Assembly: GCA_964423205.1 (NCBI GenBank) | Contig: CAYRDX010000005.1 | Location: forward strand, 1-64,000 | Direction: 5' to 3' | Length of the DNA stretch: 64,000 nt | Origin: UBA6168 sp964423205 | GTDB taxonomy: Bacteria > Bacteroidota > Bacteroidia > Chitinophagales > Saprospiraceae | Part shown: one piece after another, positions 18,091 through 26,550 of the stretch | How the letters are laid out: each line of letters starts with the position of its first letter | How positions within the stretch are numbered: position 1 is the first letter of the stretch | Position numbers and translations under genes: made by a program | Notes under the pieces: generated by a model | The model's input: only the letters and a program-made list of their open reading frames with translations | Database searches by the model: none | What the model was told of the DNA's origin: nothing

Positions 18091-18190
18091 TTTTTGTTTG
18101 AAATAGTTTGATGTTGTTTGAAATAGTTTGAGATTATTTGAGGTAGTTTGAAAGTCGTGGGAAACAACTTCAAACAATCTCAAACCACCT
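18091..18190. repeat. Decamer array and inverted partner between narG and narH
   Basis: Six successive 10-bp blocks from 18091 to 18150 each end in TTTG at exact 10-bp spacing (for example AAATAGTTTG twice). An inverted partner (CTTCAAACAATCTCAAACC) at about 18169-18187 could pair with them. On the coding strand this is an A/C-rich CAAAC-repeat leader just before narH. It fills most of the narG-narH gap. Confidence 0.75.
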
Positions 18191-21100
18191 ACCAAACCAG
18201 TTTCTCCATCTTCTTCACAATCACATGCGTGTCCCTGTTAGGAGCAATAGGTCCCCAATAATTGAAGTGGTAGGAGAACTGCCCGTAACCGCCAGACAAA
18301 AAATTGGGCTTTAGGTGAACACGGGTGAAACTGTTGTGGCCGCCTGCCCGTTTGTTGCCCCTGACTTGCGACTTAGGGATACCAACCGTGCGCTCCGGCA
18401 CGTGGTAAACGATGCAGACGCCCCTCGGAATCCTGGCACTGACCACAGCACGGGTACAGTAAACCCCATGGTCGTTGTAAACTTCCACCCAGTCGTTGTC
18501 TTTGATACCCAGCTCCTCAGCGTCCTTTTCATTAATCCAGCATGGCTCGCAACCCCTCGACAGTGTGAGCATCCGCAGATTCTCCATGTAGGTGGAGTGG
18601 ATGTGCCACTTGCCGTGCGGGGTGAGGCAATTCAGGATTTTGGCTTCGCCTTTTTTCAGTGTGTCACGCAAGTCGCCGTAAGCTTCGGGCTTGGGCGAGG
18701 GCTTGTAAGTCGGCAGGTTTTCGCCGTAGGCGATGTAGAACTCGTGGTCGAGGTAAAAATGCTGCCGCCCGGTGAGGGTGCGCCAGGGCACGAGCCGTTC
18801 GACGTTGTAAGTGTATGGTGCATAAGCCCTGCCTTCATTCATCAACCCTGACCAAAGTGGCGAGGTGTTGTATCGGCGGGGCTGTGCCAGCAAGTCGGCG
18901 TAGCGGATGCGCACGTCCTTGCTGCCGTTGCCAAGGTCGGCGAGCACCATGCCCGTTTTCTTTTCGGCATTTTCGTAAGCCCGCACGTTGAGCGCTCCGT
19001 TGGTGAGGGTGGAAAGATGCAGCACTGCGTTGGCGGCCCACTCGTCTTCCTTGAGGGATGGACGCACCGTTCCGTTGTCCCGCTCGACAGGGAAATGGTA
19101 CGAATTGAGCATTTCATCGAAAGCGTCCTCGCACATAAAATGGTTGCCGTGCGCTTCCAGCCCTTTCTTGCGAATGTTGTCGCCCAGCGAAATGAACTTG
19201 TCGTAAATCTTCGTGTAATCCCTGTCCACAACTGTGAGCTTGTGGGTAGTCTTGCCGGGAATTGGTTCGCATTCGCCTTTGTACCAGTCCTTGACGGTTG
19301 GTTGGGCAATCTCGCCAGGGGAATCGTGACTAATTGGATTGGCAACGATGTCTTTCTGCGGTTCGGCGAAATTTTTCTTTGCCATTTCACTGGTTGCTTG
19401 AGCGATGTGCTTGAAAATGTCCCAGTCCGTTTTCGATTCCCAAACTGGCGCAATCGCCTGCCCCAGAGGGTGGATGAACGAGTGCAGGTCGGTGCTGTTG
19501 AGGTCGGCTTTTTCGTACCAGGAAGCCGCCGGCAGCACGATGTCGGAGTACAGAGCTGAGGAGTCCATCCGGAAGTTGAGGTCAACCACCAAATCCATTT
19601 TACCCAACGGGGCTATGTCATGCCATTTCACCTCCTCGGTGTGGTCGGTTGAATCTTCGGCAATAGCGTTCGTGTGTGTGCCAAGGTAATGTTTCAGGGC
19701 GTACTCGTGCCCTTTCATACTTCCCATGATGGCGTTGCCACGCCAGATAAACCATACACGTGGATGGTTCTCTGGTGCTTCGGGGTCGCTAACCGAGTAT
19801 TGCAACTCCTTCGATTTCAGTTTATCTAAAACATACTTCTGGATGTCCTCATTGGAAGTGGCGCCGTTAGCGGCGGCTTCCTTGCTCAATTCCAGTGTAT
19901 TTTGATTGAACTGCGGATAAAATGGCATCCAGCCCATGCGCACCGACTGGTAGATGGTGTCCGCCGTGTGCTGGCGGGTCCACTTGTTGTCGGGTACGGT
20001 GTTGTATTTTGAAAACTGCCCGTCGTAGCGGTACTGGCAGGTGTTGATATAGTGCCAGATAGGGGTTTGTTGCAGGCGCACAGCATCCACCCAGTCTTTG
20101 CCGAAGGCAATGGCTCCCCAACTGTCTTGCGGAGCGAGTTTTTCTTGTCCGACATAATGGTTCATACCGCCGCCGTTTTTACCGACGCAGCCCGTGAGCA
20201 TGAGTGCCATAATGGCGGATCGGTACATGAGGTTGGCATGATACCAGTGGTTTATACCTGCCCCGACGATGACCATGCATTTGCCGTCTGTTACATCGGC
20301 AGTGTTGGCCCATTCCCGTGCAAACTGGAGCACTGTTTTGGAATCAACGCCGGTAAATATTTCCTGCCAGGCGGGGGTATAGGCGGCGTCTTTATCGTTG
20401 TAGTCAGCCGGGTAGCCGCCTGGAAGTCCCCTGCCTACGCCGTATTGCCCCATAGTGAGGTCATAGACGGTGGCGACTGGAATCCTGCCGTTGGTGGTTT
20501 CGATGTATTTCACCGGAATGCCCCGTTGGCGGTGTTCGCCCAAGCCAAATTCGGTGAAAGTCACCTGGAACACATCGTCGCTCTTCTTGAGGAAAGTGAG
20601 CGCTGGGTTATAGGCCAGGTCTGTTTCGCCGTCTTCGAGTTTCAAATTCCACTTGCCGCCTTTTTTGTCCCAGCGGAAACCGGAGCTGCCTTTCGGTACA
20701 ACGAATTTGCCGGTATCTTCATCGATGTTGAGAAACTTCCAGTCCCCGTTTTCAATGTCCTTGAATTGTTTCATCTCGTTGGCGCGTACCAGCCTGCCGG
20801 GGCGCCAGGTGTCTCCCTCTTTTTCCAGTTTCACCAAATAAGGGCTGTCGGTGTATTGCTTGATGTATTTGAGGAAGGAAGGCGTCTGTTTTTCGTGGTG
20901 CCATTCTTTCAAAATCACGTGCGTCACTGCCATCCAGAAAGCACCGTCGCTGCCGGCGTGAAGCGGAACCCACTGGTCGGCGTATTTGCAGACCTGACTG
21001 AAATCGGGCGAAAAAACGACCGCTTTAGTTCCGTTGTGGCGGCTCTCGGCGAAAAAGTGGCAGTCGGGCGTCCTGGTCATATTCAGGCAGGCGCCCATGT

Positions 21101-21806
21101 CAGCAATCATCTTGGAATTGTACCAGTCGGCGCTTTCACAAACATCGGTCTGCTCACCCCAGATTTCGGGAAAAGCTGTTGGCAGGTCGCAGTACCAGTC
21201 GTAAAAGCTGAGGTTAACGCCGCCGAACAACTGTAAGAACCTACCCCCTGCGGCGTAGCTCATCATGGACATGGCGGGGATGGGCGAGAAGCCAATGACA
21301 CGGTCGGGGCCGTATTTTTTAGCAGTGTAAATGTTCGCTGCGGCGATAAGTTCGAGTACGGTGTACCAACTTACACGCCGGAAGCCACCTTTGCCCCTCG
21401 CTTTCTGATAGCGCTGCCGGGCTTCCTCATTGTTTTGCAGGTTTTCCCAAGCTTTGAAAGGGTCGCCTCCTGTGTAAAACTTTTCGTCTTGAAAGGCATC
21501 AATCAGCGCTCCCCTGATGAGTGGATATTTTATCCTGAGCGGGCTGTAAAGGTACCATGAATAGGAAATACCCCGTTGGCATCCACGTGGTTCATAGGGC
21601 GGCAGCGAACTCTCCAGCAGTGGGTAATCCAACTGCTGTGTTTCCCAGACGACGATGCCGTCTTTGACGTGGATTTGCCAGGAGCATCCGCCCGTGCAGT
21701 TCACGCCATGCGTGCTGCGCACGATGCGGTCGTGCTGAAAGCGGTTACGGTAAAATTCTTCCCATTGGCGGGTCTGTGGTGAAATGATGTCTTCTATCCA
21801 ACTCAT
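18189..21806 (-). CDS. narG: Respiratory nitrate reductase alpha subunit NarG
   Basis: This 1205-residue molybdenum enzyme reduces nitrate on the cytoplasmic side. The FS0 ligands are His33, Cys37, Cys41 and Cys76 (STHGVNCTGGC and PRGCQRG). The molybdenum ligand Asp221 is in GEQTDVCESADWYNS. There is no twin-arginine motif before the FS0 region, consistent with a cytoplasm-facing enzyme. ATG 21806 gives MSWIEDIISP and aligns with E. coli NarG in the W-E-x-x-YRxRxQHD region; a longer in-frame start at 21875 lies inside the spacer after the cytochrome gene. Confidence 0.97.
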   Translation of the reverse strand: MSWIEDIISPQTRQWEEFYRNRFQHDRIVRSTHGVNCTGGCSWQIHVKDGIVVWETQQLDYPLLESSLPPYEPRGCQRGISYSWYLYSPLRIKYPLIRGALIDAFQDEKFYTGGDPFKAWENLQNNEEARQRYQKARGKGGFRRVSWYTVLELIAAANIYTAKKYGPDRVIGFSPIPAMSMMSYAAGGRFLQLFGGVNLSFYDWYCDLPTAFPEIWGEQTDVCESADWYNSKMIADMGACLNMTRTPDCHFFAESRHNGTKAVVFSPDFSQVCKYADQWVPLHAGSDGAFWMAVTHVILKEWHHEKQTPSFLKYIKQYTDSPYLVKLEKEGDTWRPGRLVRANEMKQFKDIENGDWKFLNIDEDTGKFVVPKGSSGFRWDKKGGKWNLKLEDGETDLAYNPALTFLKKSDDVFQVTFTEFGLGEHRQRGIPVKYIETTNGRIPVATVYDLTMGQYGVGRGLPGGYPADYNDKDAAYTPAWQEIFTGVDSKTVLQFAREWANTADVTDGKCMVIVGAGINHWYHANLMYRSAIMALMLTGCVGKNGGGMNHYVGQEKLAPQDSWGAIAFGKDWVDAVRLQQTPIWHYINTCQYRYDGQFSKYNTVPDNKWTRQHTADTIYQSVRMGWMPFYPQFNQNTLELSKEAAANGATSNEDIQKYVLDKLKSKELQYSVSDPEAPENHPRVWFIWRGNAIMGSMKGHEYALKHYLGTHTNAIAEDSTDHTEEVKWHDIAPLGKMDLVVDLNFRMDSSALYSDIVLPAASWYEKADLNSTDLHSFIHPLGQAIAPVWESKTDWDIFKHIAQATSEMAKKNFAEPQKDIVANPISHDSPGEIAQPTVKDWYKGECEPIPGKTTHKLTVVDRDYTKIYDKFISLGDNIRKKGLEAHGNHFMCEDAFDEMLNSYHFPVERDNGTVRPSLKEDEWAANAVLHLSTLTNGALNVRAYENAEKKTGMVLADLGNGSKDVRIRYADLLAQPRRYNTSPLWSGLMNEGRAYAPYTYNVERLVPWRTLTGRQHFYLDHEFYIAYGENLPTYKPSPKPEAYGDLRDTLKKGEAKILNCLTPHGKWHIHSTYMENLRMLTLSRGCEPCWINEKDAEELGIKDNDWVEVYNDHGVYCTRAVVSARIPRGVCIVYHVPERTVGIPKSQVRGNKRAGGHNSFTRVHLKPNFLSGGYGQFSYHFNYWGPIAPNRDTHVIVKKMEKLVW

Positions 21807-21881
21807 TTGATGGTGGTTTAGAATTTGCAAATGGATGTTAGCTATTAATGTTAACGTGCAATTGCCAATCAGCAAACTGGA

Positions 21882-22724
21882 TCAATTGTATGATTTTATT
21901 TGCCGTTTGTAAATGCTATGATTCACACTCTGGCTTTTGCGACTATGCCAAAATGCCGAGTAGAGTAAAACAAGACCACCTGCCCCCAACAGCCCATAGA
22001 GAAGCAGCCCGGTAGGCATTTTGGCAACTGCAGGGTTAACGGAAGTAGAACTGTTGAGGAAAACAAGCAAATCGTGAACTTCTTTTTCTGTCAACTTTTT
22101 GCCTTCGAATGCCTGCTTCATAACTGGGAATGGCGGGTTTTCAAGAATAGCCCGTACACCTTGTTCGTTGAGATTGGCAAATGAAGCTGAGAGGTCTTTG
22201 GAACTGTAGCTGTTATCGTTGAAAAAGGTTTTGGCAAGTCCGTTGTGGCAAGCCATGCAGGAAGGGCCTCCGTTTGAGAAAGGCACCCTTCCCTCGAAGA
22301 GCCTCCTGCCGTTTTCCAAATCTTCGGGCGTTGCATCTTCTATAATAGATGTATAAGCTGTTGCACCGACACCCGTGGCTGCAGTATTGGAAATGTAGGC
22401 AATGAGTTTCTCTATTTCAGCATCAGAAATCATGGGGTCGGGCATAACGACCCTATTGTACTCCTCGAAAAGGGCAACGGCTGCGGCGTCTCCGCTGGCT
22501 ATCATTTTTTGAGAGGACCTGATAAATTTCAGCAGCCAATCATGCGGGTATCTATTTTGGACTCCTGCAAGGTCAGGACCTACCAGTTTGCCTTTGCCGA
22601 TGGTGTGACATATACCGCATTTGGCCTTGAACAATGCTTCTGCCTCTCCATCTGACACTTGTCCATACAATTGAATTCCAAGAGAAAAACTGTAAAAGAT
22701 TAGCATGGATAAAATCTTCTTCAT
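21882..22724 (-). CDS. Diheme cytochrome c, NarC-like
   Basis: The 280-residue protein has a signal peptide (to about residue 21), two cytochrome c domains with CGICH (36-40) and CMACH (156-160), and a C-terminal membrane helix (about 238-257) with a short basic tail. It is the first gene of the nar cluster, 75 bp before narG. In Thermus the nar operon also begins with a diheme cytochrome (NarC) needed for the enzyme; the likeness here is in heme number and position, and orthology is inference. The heme domains would face the periplasm. Confidence 0.82.
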   Translation of the reverse strand: MKKILSMLIFYSFSLGIQLYGQVSDGEAEALFKAKCGICHTIGKGKLVGPDLAGVQNRYPHDWLLKFIRSSQKMIASGDAAAVALFEEYNRVVMPDPMISDAEIEKLIAYISNTAATGVGATAYTSIIEDATPEDLENGRRLFEGRVPFSNGGPSCMACHNGLAKTFFNDNSYSSKDLSASFANLNEQGVRAILENPPFPVMKQAFEGKKLTEKEVHDLLVFLNSSTSVNPAVAKMPTGLLLYGLLGAGGLVLLYSAFWHSRKSQSVNHSIYKRQIKSYN

Positions 22725-22830
22725 GTCTTAAGATTTATCAGAAATCATAATTTTGATAACCCTTGTCTTGAACCGGCGAAGTAGTGAATGAATTTCAAAC
22801 CAGTATCGCCGATTTATTGAATCTTAGAAG

Positions 22831-22987
22831 AGGGTGTATCATAAGTCATGAGCGGACTAATCATCCCAAATCTTATTTCGCCACTAAAACACTAAAGCAC
22901 TAATTCATCAAAAAGATTTTGTGTTTTGGTGCTTTTGTGGCGGGAAAATTTGAATCGAAATTTTGTAAACGACTTTTGATACACCCT
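22831..22987. repeat. 157-bp MITE-like hairpin element
   Basis: The terminal inverted repeats are AGGGTGTATCATAAGTC and, complemented, AGGGTGTATCAAAAGTC (16 of 17 match). The interior is also palindromic: CGCCACTAAAACAC pairs imperfectly with GTGTTTTGGTGC...GTGGCG, so the whole element folds into one long hairpin. It contains no gene. It lies in the 1333-bp gap between the nar operon and fhs. Confidence 0.7.
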
Positions 22988-23024
22988 CCATGTTTAGATA
23001 GCTATGCGTAAAAACTTGTTTTCA

Positions 23025-23463
23025 ATGAGCAGATACAAAATGCTATCGCACCTGATTTACTATTATGTATACTATATTGTGTGTACACCGGAGTACCGAT
23101 TTCGGGTACTCCGGGGAAATGCCAAAGAAAGCGTCTATGAAAAGCTGAGGACGCTTTGTGAATGGAAAGGGCTTGAAATCAAAGTTAGGAATGTACAGCC
23201 CGACCATGTCCACATGGTATTAAGGGTTCCGCCCAAGCGTTCGATTTCCGAAGTGATGAGCGAATAGAAAGGCGAGACTGCTACCATGATATTCAAGCAG
23301 TATCCCGGCCTAAAAAAGAAGCCAATGGGGCAACCACTTTTGGGCCCGAGGCTATTGTTCCAGCACTCCTGGTCTTGATGAGGAAATGATTCGAAAATAT
23401 GTCAAATACCAAGAAAAACAAGAGCGACTGGCTGAAGACCAACAACGGAGTTTTGATTTTTAG
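23025..23463 (+). pseudogene. IS200/IS605-type transposase TnpA, inactivated
   Basis: The frame begins MSRYKMLSHLIYYY and contains the HUH motif in QPDHVHMVL and the Y1 region EEMIRKYVKYQEKQERL, both typical of TnpA of the IS200 group. It is broken twice. An in-frame TAG at 23265-23267 stands where EVMSYLKGK is expected. An extra A near 23323 (CCAATGGGG for CCATGGGG) shifts the frame before GNHFWARGYC. The ends of the element were not located. The rest of 23464-24057 shows only a terminator and short palindromes such as TGTGACTCACA at 23954. Confidence 0.88.
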
Positions 23464-23990
23464 CAGGCTCTCAAAAGCCTTTTTGGGGGCCAACCCAAAT
23501 CCATCTTCCAAAAAGGTGGATTATTTACAAATACTTATGGGGACTAAGATTATCCCCAAAAATAATCAGAATCCCGAATTTAATACCGTTAAGTCTTAAT
23601 TTTTTTTATTTTGTATTTGGTCTAAATAAGCTCTTTCCTCTAATTATTTTGACTCCAATAATTATTACCAACTAAATAACTGTAAAAAGGCGATTTATCA
23701 AGGTCATTCAAGAGCATAGCATGATGTTGAAAAATCCAAAACTGTCATAAGAAGCGCGTTCATAAACGATGGTATCGCTAATAACTATGTAAGTCTATGA
23801 TTGAGTCAGGCGACTCAAAAAAAACTATTCGTAATGCTATGGGCATTCTTCAGAATCTTTAGGAGCATTTTTCTGTGTCAGGCAATTGACTACTTCTTTA
23901 TATTGTCTAATCTAACCTTTTAAGTAACACTTTATTTGTAGTGTAACCGTTTATGTGACTCACACTGTGAATGCCTGACCCGTAACAGGT

Positions 23991-24033
23991 AAAAAAAATC
24001 CAGGAAGAAATAAATCTACCTGGATTTTTTTTT
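23991..24033. terminator. Bidirectional intrinsic terminator
   Basis: The stem AAAAAAAATCCAGG pairs with CCTGGATTTTTTTT around a 14-nt loop. On the minus strand it follows the fhs stop codon by 25 bp and would end that transcript. Confidence 0.85.
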
Positions 24034-24057
24034 AGTTCTGCTTCCTCAAAAAGAACC

Positions 24058-25725
24058 TCAGAACAACCCGCTGATATTGCCATCATCGTCGATGTCGATG
24101 TTTTCGGCCGCGGGTGTGTCTGGCAGACCGGGCATGCGCATCATGTCACCCGTAATGGGAACTACGAAACCGGCACCGGCAGCTATTTCTATTTCTCTTA
24201 CAGTGATAGTAAATCCGGTTGGGCGGCCAATCACGGTTGGGTCATCGGAGAGGGATTTTTGAGTCTTGGCAATGCACACTGCCGAACCCTGTAGGCCCAG
24301 TTTTTCGATGCGTTTCAGGTGAATTTTTGCTTCCGAAGAATATTCCACCCGATCGGCACCGTAAATCTGTTTGGCTATGGTCTCAATCTTTTGTTCTATC
24401 GGCCAGTTCCAATCGTACAGAGGTTTAAAGGCACCATTCGATGTGTCAACAGCTTTTACAACTGCACGAGCCAGGTCTTCGGTTCCTGCCCCTCCCTTTC
24501 CCCAAACGTCGGAAACGATGGCTTTGAAACCCATTTCTTCGCAGCGCTTCTGTACAAGGGCAATTTCCTCCGGAGTATCACTCGTGAATTTGTTGATGGC
24601 TACAATAGCCGGTATTCCGAACAAGCGTGAATTTTCCAGGTGTTTTTCCAGGTTGACCAAACCCTTTCCTACTGCCTCAGGATTGGGAACTGTCAGCGTT
24701 TTCAGGTCACCGCCACCGTGGTATTTCAATGCACGGATGGTCGCCACAATGACTATCGCCTTTGGTGCAAGTCCGGCGCTTTGGCACTTGATATCCATGA
24801 ACTTTTCCGCGCCGAGGTCAGAACCAAATCCAGCCTCTGTGACCACCCAATCGGCGAGAGAAAGTCCGGTTTTAGTCGCAATCACGGAGTTGGTTCCCTG
24901 TGCGATATTCGCAAACGGGCCGCCGTGTATGATGGCTGGATAACCTTCCAAAGTCTGAACGAGGTTGGGTTGAATGGCATCTTTCAACAGTGCAGCCATG
25001 GCGCCCTGTGCATTAAGGTCGCGTGCATAAACCGGCTGACGGTCCATCGTATAACCCACGAAGATGTTTCCGAGACGGTGTTTCAGGTCGCTCAGGTTAT
25101 TGGAAAGGCATAAAATGGCCATGACTTCAGAGGCCACTGCAATATCGAATCCGCTTTCCCTTGGCATTCCATTACCCGTTCCGCCGAGGCCAATGGTTAT
25201 CTGGCGAAGTGAACGGTCGTTCATATCCATTACCCTTTTGAAGAAAATCTGACGTGGGTCCAGGTTGAGCGAGCGTTTTTTGCTCTGCAGGTTGTTGTCG
25301 ATGAGAGCAGCAAGTAAGTTGTGTGCTTTTTCCACAGCAGAGATGTCGCCCGTGAAATGAAGATTGATGTCCTCCATGGGCAACACCTGGGAATAACCAC
25401 CACCAGTAGCACCGCCTTTGATTCCGAATACCGGGCCGAGTGAAGGTTCGCGCAAAACCACGCAGGTCTTCTGTCCAATGCGGTTAAGACCTTGTGCCAA
25501 TCCAATACTGACAGTCGTCTTTCCCTCTCCCGCCGGCGTGGGTGAAATGGCCGTCACCAGTACGAGGTTGCTATTTTTCACCTTTTCATCATCGATAAGG
25601 GTCAGCGGCAGCTTGGCTTTGTATTTACCGTAAAGCTGAAGGTCGTCGTGAGAGATGCCCAATTGATCGGCAATTTGCTGTATGGGTTTCAGCGTGATGG
25701 TTCTTGCAATTTCGAGATCAGTCAT
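24058..25725 (-). CDS. fhs: Formate-tetrahydrofolate ligase
   Basis: The enzyme makes 10-formyltetrahydrofolate from formate, ATP and tetrahydrofolate in the cytoplasm. The 555-residue length is usual. The P-loop-like TPAGEGKTT is at 63-71, and further family blocks include GIKGGATGGGYSQV and GGPFANIAQGTNS. It is a single gene followed by a strong terminator. Nothing is unusual. Confidence 0.97.
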   Translation of the reverse strand: MTDLEIARTITLKPIQQIADQLGISHDDLQLYGKYKAKLPLTLIDDEKVKNSNLVLVTAISPTPAGEGKTTVSIGLAQGLNRIGQKTCVVLREPSLGPVFGIKGGATGGGYSQVLPMEDINLHFTGDISAVEKAHNLLAALIDNNLQSKKRSLNLDPRQIFFKRVMDMNDRSLRQITIGLGGTGNGMPRESGFDIAVASEVMAILCLSNNLSDLKHRLGNIFVGYTMDRQPVYARDLNAQGAMAALLKDAIQPNLVQTLEGYPAIIHGGPFANIAQGTNSVIATKTGLSLADWVVTEAGFGSDLGAEKFMDIKCQSAGLAPKAIVIVATIRALKYHGGGDLKTLTVPNPEAVGKGLVNLEKHLENSRLFGIPAIVAINKFTSDTPEEIALVQKRCEEMGFKAIVSDVWGKGGAGTEDLARAVVKAVDTSNGAFKPLYDWNWPIEQKIETIAKQIYGADRVEYSSEAKIHLKRIEKLGLQGSAVCIAKTQKSLSDDPTVIGRPTGFTITVREIEIAAGAGFVVPITGDMMRMPGLPDTPAAENIDIDDDGNISGLF

Positions 25726-25926
25726 ATTTGGTTACAGCTTTTGGCCCATTATACAACAGGCAGAATTGGACTCGTCAGTTAGGAGGTGCGAAAATATTCC
25801 GTTTTGATTAAAATAGTATCTGAAGGCCAAAAATAGGCATAAATCAGGAGCTATTTGACCTGAAAATAGGCCCTCGTTGTCTGGAAAACAACAGTTTGTA
25901 AGTGATTGAACGGTTTGGTTCATTCC

Positions 25927-26439
25927 TTAATGATGGCCATTTGATTGCCGGGCCATGTCCTTCAGTTCTTCTCCGGTCAACCGAAAAGTAGTCCATTCAT
26001 CCATCGGAATGGCTCCGAGCGACTGGTAAAAATCGATGGCCGGTTCGTTCCAATCCAAAACCGACCACTCCAACCTGCCGCAGTTTCTCTCAACGGTAAT
26101 TTTAGCAAGGTAAGCCAACATCACCTTGCCGTAGCCTTTGCGGCGGTATTTTGGCTTTACGAATAGATCCTCAAGGTAAATTCCGGGCAGACCGAGAAAA
26201 GTGGAAAAGGTGTGAAAATACAATGCAAAAGCTACGGGGATTTCTCCTTCAAAGCCAAGTATTACCTCTGCCACCTGCCTTTCGCCAAACAGTGCTTTTT
26301 TCAAAATATCCTCTGTCGCAACAACCATGTGGGAAAGTTTTTCATAGTCAGCCAGGTCTTTGATAAACTGAAGAATGACCGGAACGTCTTCTTTTGTAGC
26401 TTCCCTGATAGTAAAGTTGTTCTCTGTGTTTGGATTCAT
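25927..26439 (-). CDS. GNAT-family N-acetyltransferase (SAT-like)
   Basis: This 170-residue cytoplasmic acetyltransferase has the acetyl-CoA loop KPKYRRKGYGKVML near residue 96. It resembles the spermidine/spermine acetyltransferase branch (IYLEDLFVKPKYRRKGYG, then WNEPAIDFYQSLGA). The substrate may be a polyamine or thialysine, which the sequence alone does not settle. It lies downstream of the subtilase gene in the same orientation. Confidence 0.88.
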   Translation of the reverse strand: MNPNTENNFTIREATKEDVPVILQFIKDLADYEKLSHMVVATEDILKKALFGERQVAEVILGFEGEIPVAFALYFHTFSTFLGLPGIYLEDLFVKPKYRRKGYGKVMLAYLAKITVERNCGRLEWSVLDWNEPAIDFYQSLGAIPMDEWTTFRLTGEELKDMARQSNGHH

Positions 26440-26463
26440 ATTCTTTCAGTGATTGTTCGCCTG

Positions 26464-26509
26464 CCCCGATCTCTCGGGGTTGTTCAGCTTGCCCCCCGAA
26501 GCCTCGGGG
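26464..26509. repeat. Tandem CCCCGA-hairpin repeat
   Basis: Two similar hairpins, CCCCGATCTCTCGGGG (26464-26479) and CCCCGAAGCCTCGGGG (26494-26509), are each followed by GGGGTTGTT-like sequence. They lie between the subtilase stop and the acetyltransferase start. They resemble REP-like intergenic hairpins, and no T run follows to make a terminator. Confidence 0.55.
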
Positions 26510-26550
26510 CTCGGGGTTGTTTGGTAACGCCTCAAATGGGTAATTCAGTG

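Noticed and set aside
20052..21236. A 394-codon open frame on the plus strand opposite narG
   Set aside because: It lies wholly antisense to conserved narG codons and has no recognisable domain; high GC in the third positions of narG explains it.
22741..22760. ATCA-N6-TGAT palindrome before the narC-like gene, considered as an FNR site
   Set aside because: FNR-type sites have the opposite half-site order (TTGAT-N4-ATCAA), and the sequence is AT-rich enough to give this by chance.
23954..23970. Overlapping palindromes TGTGACTCACA and TCACACTGTGA
   Set aside because: The spacing does not fit a CRP-type operator and no promoter is evident nearby.
25732..25923. A 63-codon frame between fhs and the acetyltransferase
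   Set aside because: The composition is not protein-like, no family is recognised and no promoter or conservation argument supports it.
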